A stretch of 64,000 nt of DNA from Gallionellales bacterium GWA2_60_18 (GTDB lineage: Bacteria; Pseudomonadota; Gammaproteobacteria; Burkholderiales; Gallionellaceae): positions 30,109 to 94,108 of the forward strand of contig MGWS01000032.1 in the NCBI GenBank assembly GCA_001801105.1. Direction: 5' to 3'. Shown here piece by piece: positions 44,071-52,606 of this stretch (position 1 is its first letter; every line of letters begins with the position of its first letter). Below the pieces are notes generated by a model. The model was not told where the DNA came from. It did no database searches and saw nothing but the letters and a program-made list of their open reading frames with translations. A program made the translations under genes and the position numbers.

Positions 44071-45153
44071 GTGAGCGATTTCGCCTCCCGCCTCATCGCC
44101 TGGCAACACGCGCACGGACGTCATGACCTGCCCTGGCAATTCGCCGATGCCTATCGCGTGTGGCTGTCCGAGATCATGCTGCAACAGACGCAGGTCGCCA
44201 GCGTCATCCCCTATTACCAGCGCTTCATCGCCTCCTTTCCCGACATCGCCGCACTCGCCGCCGCGACCGAGGATGGCGTGCTCGCCCACTGGAGCGGCCT
44301 CGGCTACTACGCCAGAGGCCGCAACCTGCACAAAGCCGCACGCAACATCGTCGAGAAATTCAACGGCGAATTCCCGCGCAACTTCGAAGACATCGTCGAA
44401 CTCCCCGGCATCGGACGCTCCACCGCCGCCGCCATCTGCGCGCTGGCCTTTCACGAACGCCGCGCGATCCTCGAAGGCAACGTCAAGCGCGTGCTGGCGC
44501 GTTACTGCGGCATCGAAGGCTGGGCGGGGGAGAAGAAAGTGGAAGAGAAATTGTGGCAGCAAGCCGAATCTCTACTCCCTCTCCCCTCGCGGGAGAGGGC
44601 TGGGGAGAGGGGGCTGGGCAACAGTGCAATCGCCACCTACACCCAGGCGCTGATGGACCTGGGCGCCACCGTCTGCACGCGTAGCAAACCCAAGTGCGTG
44701 TTGTGCCCCGTGCAGGCCGATTGCGTCGCCGTACAGACGGATCGTGTTTCTGAACTGCCGACGCCGCGCCCGAAGAAGACCGTGCCGGAACGGTCGGCGG
44801 TCTTCCTGCTGCTGATGCACGGCAACGACATCCTGCTGGAGAAGCGCCCCGGCAGCGGTATCTGGGGCGGGCTATGGTGTCCGCCACAGTTCGATGATGA
44901 GATTGCGGCGAGGGATTGGTTCTTGCGCAATGGGATGGTTGCGCTGGATGGGGAAAGGTTGGAGACGTTCACGCATACCTTTACGCATTTCAAATTGCAT
45001 ATCACGCCGTTGAAGATCGAGCTTGCGCGGAAACCTTTGGTTGCTGCGCAACCGGGGATGCTGTGGCTGGAGGTGGGGGAGGCGTTGGGGGCGGCGATAC
45101 CGACGCCGGTGCGGACGGTTCTTGAGCAACTCCAGACCGTTCGTCCTGAGTAG
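44071..45153 (+). CDS. mutY: A/G-specific adenine glycosylase MutY with altered catalytic residue and palindromic insertion
   Basis: DNA glycosylase that removes adenine opposite 8-oxoguanine. 360 residues from a GTG start directly after the AsmA stop. The helix-hairpin-helix LPGIGRSTAA, the [4Fe-4S] loop (Cys202, 209, 212, 218) and the C-terminal NUDIX-like 8-oxoG recognition domain are present. The first catalytic Glu is kept (E34 in WLSEIMLQQTQVA). The expected catalytic Asp (D138 in E. coli, in LDGNVKR) is Glu135 here (LEGNVKR). Residues about 169-183 (LPLPSRERAGERGLG) are encoded by a CCCTCTCC palindrome and are absent from E. coli MutY. Activity may be altered. Confidence 0.93.
   Translation: MSDFASRLIAWQHAHGRHDLPWQFADAYRVWLSEIMLQQTQVASVIPYYQRFIASFPDIAALAAATEDGVLAHWSGLGYYARGRNLHKAARNIVEKFNGEFPRNFEDIVELPGIGRSTAAAICALAFHERRAILEGNVKRVLARYCGIEGWAGEKKVEEKLWQQAESLLPLPSRERAGERGLGNSAIATYTQALMDLGATVCTRSKPKCVLCPVQADCVAVQTDRVSELPTPRPKKTVPERSAVFLLLMHGNDILLEKRPGSGIWGGLWCPPQFDDEIAARDWFLRNGMVALDGERLETFTHTFTHFKLHITPLKIELARKPLVAAQPGMLWLEVGEALGAAIPTPVRTVLEQLQTVRPE
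44577..44611. repeat. CCCTCTCC palindromic repeat inside mutY, copy 2
   Basis: Perfect 10-bp arms CCCTCTCCCC (44577-44586) and GGGGAGAGGG (44602-44611), with an alternative inner pairing to 44591-44599. It shares sequence and orientation with the intergenic copy at 770-810. It is translated in frame within mutY, in the segment before the Fe-S loop. Confidence 0.88.
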
Positions 45154-45189
45154 GCGCAGCCGTATCGAAGGATGGGCGAAGCCCGCTGG

Positions 45190-45464
45190 TTTGTAGGGTG
45201 GGCACGTTTTTGTGCCCACGCGGATTTTTCAGAATCAAAACCAACACCGTCGGGGGTAGCCCGACAGCTAGTTACTTTCTTTTGCTTCGCCAAAAAGAAA
45301 GTAACCAAAGAAAAGGCGACCCCGGTTTGCCGCCGCTGCGCGGTTCCCTGCGTTGCTCGACTGGTCAGGCGGCTGCGGAACTCGCGCTACGCGCTCAAAC
45401 AGTCCTCGCCGAAATCCCCTGACCAGCCTCCGCTACTCGGCGGCGCTCAGGGGAGGGAAAGTCA
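45190..45464. repeat. left long inverted repeat of the DUF4424 composite element
   Basis: About 275 bp, nearly identical to the reverse complement of 46604-46872. It begins with the GTAGGGTGGGCACG..GTGCCCACGCG palindrome, continues with a strong hairpin (45271-45283 with 45293-45305) and a Cys/Arg-codon-rich segment that gives spurious open frames in several directions. No gene is supported in 45154-45504. A further hairpin (45479-45489 with 45493-45503) lies just behind the DUF4424 stop. Confidence 0.93.
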
Positions 45465-45504
45465 AAACCTAAAAGCCCAGCGTGGGCACATCGTGCCCAC
45501 GCTA

Positions 45505-46503
45505 TTACTTCACTTGAGAACTAGCTCCAATGCTATAGAAGTAGACAATCAATTTGTCCTGCGGATCATAATTCGTCCGGGCAAACTCGAAAACAGTATT
45601 GCTTACCCGCTGTGGCTTTCCAGGAAAACAAAGTGATATGACTTGATCGGGGGAATCCTTGATTATCCGAAGTTTGAAGTCCCCAATTGGCCCCTTCCAA
45701 TTTCTGCCTGTTCCAAGAATATATTCAACCTCAGCGAGCGACACCCATACTTGGTCTGCACCGCCCTCTGCAAGCAGCTTAACCTTTCTTTCAATTGCAT
45801 TACGCGTTCCATCATCTACGCAAGCCTCAGCACGTTCACCTTTGACTAGCACACCTGAGACATAACCAAATCTTTTTTGAAATGGAACCGTATAGCTCCC
45901 ACCAACAAATGGTGCATATTCGTGCAACACTTCAACCTCTGCATTGGCTGGAAATACTTGTTCCCAAAGTACTGTCTCGGATACTTTCCAATCGCCCAGC
46001 TTCTCAAGTGCCGCTTCCTGTTTCTGTGTAAGTCCGCACAATTCAAACCGTTTGTCATCTTCACCTGGGCAATGTGAAAATGTTTCGAAAATCTGCTTGT
46101 CAGTCAGACCGATTTTACGAAACACACTTGTTACATCTTGCTCATTAATTACCGCCTTTTTAGCAATCGTAGTAACCACTGAATGACCATTCACTTTTGT
46201 AGTAAATGGCCTCAATGGTTTTACGTTAGTTTCATCTGCACTTTCTCCAGAATTCCAACCATATGCAGGCATAGGAAACGCAACAGTTGCTTGTATGTCT
46301 TTATCTGATTCATTTTGAAATCGATATTTAACTCTTATGGCTTCGGTAGAAATTTCCAACACTTCTTGCGCCATGCGAACATCTTCAGTCTTTAGAAATG
46401 TAATGCCACCAGTACCTATGCGCGCAATTGAATCATTAGCGATAGCGCAGTTCGAGATCGGCATAATCAGCGAACCCAAGACAAACCATACAGTTCGTTT
46501 CAT
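45505..46503 (-). CDS. DUF4424 domain protein, AT-rich and probably acquired
   Basis: 332-residue secreted protein from ATG 46503 (AGGGGACGA upstream). A signal peptide (MKRTVWFVLGSLIMPISNCA) is followed by the DUF4424 opening NDSIARIGTGGITFLKTEDV and the VAFPMPAYGW motif. GC content and codon use (many AAA, AAT, TTT, ATA) are clearly different from all neighbours. It lies alone between two long inverted copies of a repeat, which points to horizontal acquisition as a unit. The function of DUF4424 proteins is unknown; export to the periplasm is predicted. Confidence 0.87.
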   Translation of the reverse strand: MKRTVWFVLGSLIMPISNCAIANDSIARIGTGGITFLKTEDVRMAQEVLEISTEAIRVKYRFQNESDKDIQATVAFPMPAYGWNSGESADETNVKPLRPFTTKVNGHSVVTTIAKKAVINEQDVTSVFRKIGLTDKQIFETFSHCPGEDDKRFELCGLTQKQEAALEKLGDWKVSETVLWEQVFPANAEVEVLHEYAPFVGGSYTVPFQKRFGYVSGVLVKGERAEACVDDGTRNAIERKVKLLAEGGADQVWVSLAEVEYILGTGRNWKGPIGDFKLRIIKDSPDQVISLCFPGKPQRVSNTVFEFARTNYDPQDKLIVYFYSIGASSQVK

Positions 46504-46603
46504 TTCGTCCCCTTTAGTGATGAAATTCCTGACCCCAATGTACCGGAGTCGAATTGTTTTGACTATGATGGGCAGCTTGCTGCCCATCATGTGATTTCGA
46601 CCT

Positions 46604-46872
46604 TCGCTTTTCCTCCCCTGAGCGCCGCCGAGTAGCGCAGGCTGGCCAGGGGATTTCGGCGAGGACTGTCTGAGCGCGTAGCGCGAGTTCCGCAGCCGCC
46701 TGACCAGTCGAGCAACGCAGGGAACCGCGCAGCGGCGGCAAACTGGGGTCGCCTTCTTTTTGGTTACTTTTTCTTGGCGAAGCAAGAAAAAGTGACTAGC
46801 TGTCGGGCTACCCCCGACGGTGTTGATTTTGATTGAATCCGCGTGGGCACAAAAGCGTGCCCACCCTACAAA
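46604..46872. repeat. right long inverted repeat of the DUF4424 composite element
   Basis: Reverse complement of 45190-45464, ending exactly at the ubiX stop codon (46873). Its internal hairpin (46763-46775 with 46784-46796) has changed on both arms relative to the left copy, keeping the pairing. Between the gene and this repeat is an extra perfect 12-bp hairpin (46565-46576 with 46579-46590). No gene is supported in 46504-46872. Confidence 0.93.
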
Positions 46873-47475
46873 CTACTCTTCGCCCCACTTCTTCATCAGA
46901 GCTTGCTCGATCCCCAGATGGTCGAGCATCCGTGCCACCACAAAATCCACAATATCCTGCACGCTCTGCGGATGATGATAAAACCCCGGATTCGGCGGCA
47001 TGATGACCGCGCCCGCATGCGACAGCTTCAGCATGTTCTCCAGATGAATCGCCGAAAAGGGCATCTCTCTTGGCACCAATATCAAAGTCCGTTTTTCCTT
47101 GAGCATCACATCCGCCGCGCGGCAGATCAGGTCGTCGCTGATGCCGCTGGCGATCTTGCCTAGTGTCCCCATGGTGCAAGGACACACCACCATCGCGTCG
47201 CCGGGGTTGGAGCCGGAGGCCATCGGCGCGTACCAGTCCTGGATGCCGAATACTTTGAGTTCGCCGCTGAATTTGCCGAAGCGTTCCGCAAACAGTTGCT
47301 CCGCATCCTGCGGGCGGCTCGGCAGCGTGAAGTCCAGTTCCTGCTTGGCGACGATCTGTGCGGCTTGCGAATAGACCAGATGCACGCGAGCGCCGCTTTG
47401 CAGCAGGCATTCGAGCAGGCGTATGCCGTAGGGCAGACCGGATGCGCCGGTGAGGGCGAGAGTGATGGTCTTCAT
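46873..47475 (-). CDS. ubiX: flavin prenyltransferase UbiX
   Basis: Makes prenylated FMN, the cofactor of the UbiD decarboxylase in ubiquinone synthesis. 200 residues with the N-terminal FMN motif LALTGASGLPYGIRLLE, the CPCTMGTLGKIASGISDDLI segment and the LVPREMPFSAIHLENM stretch that binds the prenyl phosphate. It overlaps the upstream Gx-transporter gene by 4 bp (ATGA). Its stop abuts the composite element. Confidence 0.95.
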   Translation of the reverse strand: MKTITLALTGASGLPYGIRLLECLLQSGARVHLVYSQAAQIVAKQELDFTLPSRPQDAEQLFAERFGKFSGELKVFGIQDWYAPMASGSNPGDAMVVCPCTMGTLGKIASGISDDLICRAADVMLKEKRTLILVPREMPFSAIHLENMLKLSHAGAVIMPPNPGFYHHPQSVQDIVDFVVARMLDHLGIEQALMKKWGEE

Positions 47476-48011
47476 GGTTGTCGTTCCAAATCGGGTTTGC
47501 CGTCATTATCCATGAATCTTGCCGCGATCAACCCATTCACCGTGCCGAACACCAGTGCGGCGGTGGCGAAGATGGGGATGAGGTAGGCGATGCCGGTGTG
47601 CGGGATCAGCCACAGATAGACCACGGCCATCTGTCCGGCGATATGCGCGAAGGCGGCAAGGATGCTGTGCGTCACCGGGCCGAACAGACGCTGCGGCAGG
47701 TGCATGGAGAGCGCGAGTACGGCGAGGCTGCACACGGCACCTGCGAGGCTCAAGAAGAATCCCGGCGCGAGGAAGTTGCCGAACAACAGGCTGCCCGCAA
47801 CCACGCGCAACAGCGATACCCATGCCGCCGCGCGCCAGCCGTAGCGTGTCAGGACGATCAGCGTGACGATGTTGGCCAGCCCCGGTTTGACGCCGGGCAG
47901 CGGCGAGGGGATGGCGTTCTCCAGCACGGTGAGGCCGAGCGCCACCGCCGCCATGCGCGCGACATGGTGGTCTTCGGCGGTAGTGTCCAGTTTAATAGTT
48001 GAGGCTGTCAT
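47472..48011 (-). CDS. Gx transporter family protein
   Basis: 179-residue integral membrane protein of the Hpre_diP_synt_I / Gx-transporter family, with about five helices. Signature segments are ENAIPSPLPGVKPGLANIVTL and LRVVAGSLLFGNFLAPGFF. These proteins resemble the substrate-binding components of ECF-type vitamin transporters. The gene overlaps both ubiX (4 bp) and the upstream NusG-domain gene (20 bp), a pairing common in betaproteobacteria. The transported substrate is not known. Confidence 0.85.
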   Translation of the reverse strand: MTASTIKLDTTAEDHHVARMAAVALGLTVLENAIPSPLPGVKPGLANIVTLIVLTRYGWRAAAWVSLLRVVAGSLLFGNFLAPGFFLSLAGAVCSLAVLALSMHLPQRLFGPVTHSILAAFAHIAGQMAVVYLWLIPHTGIAYLIPIFATAALVFGTVNGLIAARFMDNDGKPDLERQP

Positions 48012-48450
48012 ATTTTTTCCGGCTTCCCGTCAGCTCGATGCTGACTTCGTTCGGCAGGCAGATGGCGATCTCGCCGGATTGCTGCAGCCAGCCCTGGCGC
48101 ACGCAGTATTGGCGCGGGCTGGGGTCGGAGCTGATGCGCGCGCGGCGTTTCTCGATGGTGATGACGCTGGTGCCGAGCGGGCCGGGGACTTCGATCTGCT
48201 GGTCGCGCGACAGCGGCACTTCGCGGAATATCTTGCCGCCGCTGCGGATGACGGCTTTGTCGGCGAGGTCGCCGCTCCACAGCTTGAGCGCGAGCAGTAC
48301 CACGCAGAGGCCGCCGAGCAGCAGCGTCAGCCAGTCGCCGGGCTTGAGGTGCGGCAGGATGGCCGCGCGGTTAACATGAAACTCGCGCGGCGAGTCTGCG
48401 TCCCTCTCGCCCGCAGGCGGGAGAGAGTTAGGAGAGAGGGGAGCGGGCAT
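47992..48450 (-). CDS. NusG domain II-containing protein
   Basis: 152-residue protein with one membrane helix (WLTLLLGGLCVVLLALKLW, about residues 40-58) and a C-terminal NusG-domain-II fold ending in the Cys-containing ISSDPSPRQYCVRQGWLQQSGEIAICLPN. Family members are linked with Rnf/ApbE-type flavin or quinone systems. The first 19 or so residues (MPAPLSPNSLPPAGERDA) are encoded by a CCCTCTC palindrome and the ribosome site is weak, so the true start is uncertain. It overlaps the Gx-transporter gene. Confidence 0.8.
   Translation of the reverse strand: MPAPLSPNSLPPAGERDADSPREFHVNRAAILPHLKPGDWLTLLLGGLCVVLLALKLWSGDLADKAVIRSGGKIFREVPLSRDQQIEVPGPLGTSVITIEKRRARISSDPSPRQYCVRQGWLQQSGEIAICLPNEVSIELTGSRKKYDSLNY
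48402..48442. repeat. CCCTCTCC palindromic repeat at the NusG-domain gene start, copy 3
   Basis: CCCTCTCGCCCGCAGGCGGGAGAG followed by AGGAGAGAGGGG matches the copies at 770-810 and 44577-44611 in the same orientation. It codes for the first residues of the NusG-domain gene if translation begins at 48450. Confidence 0.78.
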
Positions 48451-48493
48451 GGCGTGTCATATTAGGGGCGGCCAGTTGCCATGCCCGCTGGAT

Positions 48494-49330
48494 TCATGCG
48501 AGTTCACGGTGGCGCACCAGTACCTGCTGCTGCCCTTCGAAATGCCGCGCGAGCTTTTCGGCGAAATACACCGAGCGATGCTGTCCCCCGGTGCAGCCGA
48601 TGGCGACGGTGAGGTAGCTGCGGCTGTCGGCGATGTAGCAGGGCAGCCAGCCGTCGATGAAGTCGCGGATATCGCCGTACATTTTTTGTGCGGGCGGGGT
48701 CTGGTCGAGGAACTCGATCACGGCCGCATCGCATCCGGTCAGCGGACGCAGCTCTTCGCTGTAATGCGGGTTGGGCAGGCAGCGCACGTCGAACACCAGG
48801 TCGGCGTCCAGCGGGATGCCGTGCTTGAAACCGAACGACTCGAACAGCAGCGTCAGGCGCGCGCGATCCAGCTTGATGAATTGCTTGATCCAGGCGCGCA
48901 ACGCATTGGCGTTGAGTTCGGTGGTGTCGATGTGGTGGCCGATGTCGCTGATCTCGGCCAGCAGCTCGCGCTCGCGCGCGACGCATTCCGGCAGGGTGAG
49001 GATGCCGTCGCTGAGCGGGTGCAGGCGGCGCGTCTCGGAGAAACGCTTCACCAGCGTATCAGTCTGCGCGTCGAGATAGAGCAGGTGCACCGCCAGTTCC
49101 TTCTGCATGAATTGCAGCATCAGCGAGGGAAGCGTTTTGACGCTGTTCGCGTTGCGCACGTCCACGCTCACGGCGATGTTGCGGTACCCGGTCGGCAGCA
49201 GTTGGGCGACCAGGTTCGGCAGCAGTTCGGCGGGCAGGTTGTCGACGCAATAGAAACCGGCATCCTCCAGCGTCTTGAGCGCGACGCTCTTGCCGGAGCC
49301 GGAGAGACCGCTGATCAGGATCAGCTGCAT
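48494..49330 (-). CDS. rapZ: RNase adapter protein RapZ
   Basis: P-loop protein that in enterobacteria guides RNase E to the sRNA controlling glmS and senses glucosamine-6-phosphate. 278 residues from ATG 49330. Walker A is GLSGSGKSV (residues 8-16), followed by [11 protein letters not shown], and the C-terminal [18 protein letters not shown] segment is typical. It lies 13 bp behind hprK. glmS is present 11 kb away, but no GlmY/GlmZ-like RNA was recognised. Confidence 0.94.
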   Translation of the reverse strand: MQLILISGLSGSGKSVALKTLEDAGFYCVDNLPAELLPNLVAQLLPTGYRNIAVSVDVRNANSVKTLPSLMLQFMQKELAVHLLYLDAQTDTLVKRFSETRRLHPLSDGILTLPECVARERELLAEISDIGHHIDTTELNANALRAWIKQFIKLDRARLTLLFESFGFKHGIPLDADLVFDVRCLPNPHYSEELRPLTGCDAAVIEFLDQTPPAQKMYGDIRDFIDGWLPCYIADSRSYLTVAIGCTGGQHRSVYFAEKLARHFEGQQQVLVRHRELA

Positions 49331-49343
49331 ATTGAAGATTTCC

Positions 49344-50282
49344 TCAGTCTTCCAGCAGCATGCGATCGTGCCGCGAAATGAATTCCTGCATGCTGTCGAT
49401 GCCGCGCTGTTGCAGCACGAGGTTGCGTGCGGCCGCTTCCACCAGCACGGCAAGGTTGCGTCCCGCGACCACCGGGATGTTCACAGTGCTGATGTTCACG
49501 CCGAGGATCTCCTGATGCGTGGCGTTGATCGGCAGGCGTTCCATCTGGGACAGGTCGCCGCCGGTCGGGCGATGCAGGTTGACGATGAGTTTCAGGCTCT
49601 TCTTGCGGCGCACCGCGGTCTCGCCGAACATGGTGCGGATGTTCAGCACGCCGAGGCCGCGCACTTCGAGGAAGTCGCGCAACAGTTCCGGGCAGCGCCC
49701 CTCCAGCGTGTCCGGCGAGATGCGATGCAGCTCGACGATGTCGTCGGCGACCAGGCCGTTGCCGCGCGTGATCAGTTCCAGCCCCAATTCGCTCTTGCCC
49801 ACCGCGCTTTCGCCGGTGATCATCACGCCGACGCCCAGCACGTCGAGGAACACGCCGTGGCGCGTGGTGGATTGCGCCAGTGCCTTGGCCAGGTAGTGGC
49901 GGATCAGCCACATCAGGTGGACGCTGGGCTTGGGCGAGCTGAACAGCGGGATGCGCGATTGTTCGCAGAAGGAGATCAGTTCGGCGGGAATGTCGCCGGC
50001 GCCGGCCACGATCAGGCAGATCGCGCCGCTCCGTTCGATCTTGCGGAACGCCTGTGCGCGTTTGTCGTCGGACAGCCCGCGCAGGTAATCGAACTCGATG
50101 TCGCTCAGCACCTGCACCCAGTTCGGGTGGATCAGGTTGAGATGGCCGACCAGCCCCTTGTTGGAAGCCTCGACCTCATCGCTGTCGAGGAAGCGTTCTG
50201 CGCCATCGTCACCGGCGACACGGCTGAGTTGCAGCCGTTCCTGCTTGTCTTCGAAGAGTTGCCGGATGTTGACTTGGCTCAT
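49344..50282 (-). CDS. hprK: HPr kinase/phosphorylase
   Basis: Bifunctional enzyme phosphorylating Ser46 of HPr, part of the incomplete PTS regulatory chain of betaproteobacteria. Start at ATG 50282 ([13 protein letters not shown]), giving 312 residues; a 10-residue longer frame would overlap ptsN. Walker A is [14 protein letters not shown]. The signature [16 protein letters not shown] and C-terminal [20 protein letters not shown] are intact. Confidence 0.95.
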   Translation of the reverse strand: MSQVNIRQLFEDKQERLQLSRVAGDDGAERFLDSDEVEASNKGLVGHLNLIHPNWVQVLSDIEFDYLRGLSDDKRAQAFRKIERSGAICLIVAGAGDIPAELISFCEQSRIPLFSSPKPSVHLMWLIRHYLAKALAQSTTRHGVFLDVLGVGVMITGESAVGKSELGLELITRGNGLVADDIVELHRISPDTLEGRCPELLRDFLEVRGLGVLNIRTMFGETAVRRKKSLKLIVNLHRPTGGDLSQMERLPINATHQEILGVNISTVNIPVVAGRNLAVLVEAAARNLVLQQRGIDSMQEFISRHDRMLLED

Positions 50283-50289
50283 GGGTATC

Positions 50290-50751
50290 TTACGCGGCGC
50301 CGTTCCAGTCATTGAACAACTGATGGATGGTTGCGCCGTCCTCGCTGGCGAGCAGCCGGTTGCGGAATTGCGCGTCGCTGAACATCTGCGCCAGCTCGCC
50401 GAGCAGTTGCAGGTGCAGGTCGGTGGCGCGCTCGGGAACGAGCAACACGAAGATCAGGTTCACCGGTTGCCCGTCCGGCGCATCGAACGGGATCGGGTGG
50501 GCGGTCCTGATGAAGGCGGCGGTGGCATCGCGCAATTTGGCGATGCGACCGTGCGGGATCGCCACGCCCTCGCCCAGCCCGGTCGAGCCGAGCTTCTCGC
50601 GGTTGAACAGGCTGTCGAACACCAGGTTGCGCGCGATCTGCTGGTTATTTTCGAACAGCAGGCCGGCGCGCTCGAACACCCGTTTCTTGCTGGTGGATTC
50701 GGTATCCAGCAGGATGTTGCCGGGCAACAGGATTTTGCTGATCAGGTTCAT
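50290..50751 (-). CDS. ptsN: nitrogen-regulatory PTS IIA protein
   Basis: EIIA-Ntr, a phosphocarrier with regulatory roles in nitrogen and potassium balance. 153 residues; the phosphorylated His is in GEGVAIPHGR (about residue 68). It follows hpf and precedes hprK, the standard arrangement downstream of rpoN. Confidence 0.95.
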   Translation of the reverse strand: MNLISKILLPGNILLDTESTSKKRVFERAGLLFENNQQIARNLVFDSLFNREKLGSTGLGEGVAIPHGRIAKLRDATAAFIRTAHPIPFDAPDGQPVNLIFVLLVPERATDLHLQLLGELAQMFSDAQFRNRLLASEDGATIHQLFNDWNGAA

Positions 50752-50796
50752 GGTTAGGCCAAAAAAATGGGCAGCATCGCTGCTACCCGTGTTTGA

Positions 50797-51120
50797 TTAT
50801 TCTGCAGCAGCCTGTTTGCCTGTTTCGTCATGGCGGCGTGCCGACAGCTTTTCCTTGTGCTTGAGTACCTGGCGGTCCAGCCGGTCCACCAGCGCGTCGA
50901 TCGCGGCGTACAGGTTCTCGTCCTCGCATTCCACGAACACGTCCTTGCCGCTGATGTGTATGGTGGCCTCGGCCTTCTGCTTCAGTTTTTCCACGGAAAG
51001 GATGATGTTCACGTCAATCACGTTGTCGAAGTGGCGTTTGATCTTGCCGAACTTGCCGGTCGCATAGTCACGGATGGCAGGGGTGATTTCCAGGTGACGT
51101 CCGGTTATGTGGAGGTTCAT
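50797..51120 (-). CDS. hpf: ribosome hibernation-promoting factor (short type)
   Basis: 107-residue HPF/YhbH protein that binds stalled 70S ribosomes. It starts MNLHITGRHLEITPAIRDYA and keeps DVNIILSVEKLKQKAEATIH and the DALVDRLDRQVLKHKEK helix. The ribosome site AAGGAGCAAGAC is very strong. The long C-terminal dimerisation domain is absent, so it is the short form that acts with RMF where present. It follows rpoN after 14 bp. Confidence 0.95.
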   Translation of the reverse strand: MNLHITGRHLEITPAIRDYATGKFGKIKRHFDNVIDVNIILSVEKLKQKAEATIHISGKDVFVECEDENLYAAIDALVDRLDRQVLKHKEKLSARRHDETGKQAAAE

Positions 51121-51134
51121 GTCTTGCTCCTTGT

Positions 51135-52574
51135 TTAGAGTGATTTACGTAGATTCACCGGGAGAATGTGCAGCGCTTCCCGGTACTTTGCTATGGTACG
51201 CCGGGCAACGACGATGCCCTGCTGTGCCAAGATTTCCGACATGCGGCTGTCGGTAAGCGGTTTGCGCCGGTCTTCCGCGCCGACCAGCTGTTTGATCAGC
51301 TCGCGTATCGCGGTGGAAGAACAGGTGCCGCCGCTTTCCGTGGCCAGACCGCTGCCGAAGAAATGCTTGAATTCATAGATGCCGCGCGGTGTCAGCATGA
51401 ATTTCTGTGTGGTGCTGCGGGAAATGGTGGATTCGTGCAACTCCAGCACTTCGGCGATCTCGCGCAACACCAGCGGGCGCATCCCGATCTCGCCGTGTTC
51501 GAGGAAATTGCCCTGCCGCTCGACAATGGCCTGCGCCACGCGCAGGATGGTCTCGAAGCGCTGGTGCAGGTTCTTGATCAGCCATTTCGCCTCCTGCAGT
51601 TGCGTGGCGAGCTGCGAGGAGTTCTTGTCGTCGCGCTGTTGCAGGATGCTGGCGTAGATCTGGTTGACGCGCAGCTTGGGCATGGCTTCGACATTGAGCC
51701 GCGCGCGCCACTGGTTCTTGTGTTTTTCCACGATCACGTCGGGCACCACGTAATCGGCCACGCTGCGGTCGAATTCGGCGCCGGGCTTCGGGTTCAGGTT
51801 GATGATCAGGTGCTGCGCGGCGCGCAGTTCGTCGTCCGAACAGCGCAGCAGCTTTTTGATCCTGGCGAAATCGTGCGCGGCCAGCACGTCCAGATGCTCG
51901 CTGACCAGCCGGATCGCCAGGTCGCGCTGCGGCGTGTCTTCCGGCAGCGCCTTGAGTTGCAGCGCCAGGCATTCGCCCAGGTTGCGCGCGCCCAGGCCGG
52001 GCTGGTCGAGGTGTTGCAGCTGCACCAGCGCGGTTTCCAGGTCGTCCAGCGTGATGCCGAGTTCGGCGGGCAACAACTCCACCAGCTCCGCCAGGTCCTG
52101 CGCCAGATAGCCGTTCTCGTCCAGTGCGTCGACCAACATGCCGACCACCTTGCGATCCCTGTCATCCAGCGTGCTGGTGACGAGCTGTTCGTGCAGGTGT
52201 TCGCGCAGGCTGGCTTGCCCGGCGGCCTGCTCCGGATAGGCGTCATCTTCGTCGTCCGTGCTGCGCGCCATGCGCCCGCCGGTGTTCCAGTCGGCAGGTT
52301 CATCGCCGAAGTTGTCCGCGCCGCGATCGTCGGAACGCGCCGTTTCGGATTCGTCGGTGGCGGCATTGCTGCGCGGTTCGGTGTTGTATGTTTCAGCGGA
52401 GAACGCGCCCGGCGCGGACTCATCGGCCAGTTCCAGCATGGGATTCTCATCCAGCATGCGCGCGATTTCCTGGTTGATGTCCTGCGTGGAGAGTTGCAGC
52501 AGACGGATTGCCTGTTGCAACTGCGGGGTAAGCGTCAGTTGCTGCGACAGCCTTAATTGAAGAGCGGGTTTCAT
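51135..52574 (-). CDS. rpoN: RNA polymerase sigma-54 factor
   Basis: 479 residues. The glutamine-rich region I (LRLSQQLTLTPQLQQAIRLL) contacts activators, region II is acidic and variable (about 55-115), and region III carries the helix-turn-helix and the RpoN box ARRTIAKYRE near the C-terminus, which reads the -24 element. It sits between lptB and hpf. No -24/-12 promoter was recognised in the intergenic gaps that I inspected. Confidence 0.97.
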   Translation of the reverse strand: MKPALQLRLSQQLTLTPQLQQAIRLLQLSTQDINQEIARMLDENPMLELADESAPGAFSAETYNTEPRSNAATDESETARSDDRGADNFGDEPADWNTGGRMARSTDDEDDAYPEQAAGQASLREHLHEQLVTSTLDDRDRKVVGMLVDALDENGYLAQDLAELVELLPAELGITLDDLETALVQLQHLDQPGLGARNLGECLALQLKALPEDTPQRDLAIRLVSEHLDVLAAHDFARIKKLLRCSDDELRAAQHLIINLNPKPGAEFDRSVADYVVPDVIVEKHKNQWRARLNVEAMPKLRVNQIYASILQQRDDKNSSQLATQLQEAKWLIKNLHQRFETILRVAQAIVERQGNFLEHGEIGMRPLVLREIAEVLELHESTISRSTTQKFMLTPRGIYEFKHFFGSGLATESGGTCSSTAIRELIKQLVGAEDRRKPLTDSRMSEILAQQGIVVARRTIAKYREALHILPVNLRKSL

Positions 52575-52606
52575 TGCCTGATGTCGGTTCCGGGACGCAT
52601 TCTCTG

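Noticed and set aside
45172..46785. Open frames reading VCRRCAVPCVARLVRRL and similar in the long inverted repeats
   Set aside because: The same peptide appears in both repeat copies as part of a dispersed non-coding unit; there is no ribosome site or family match, and hairpins occupy the same DNA.
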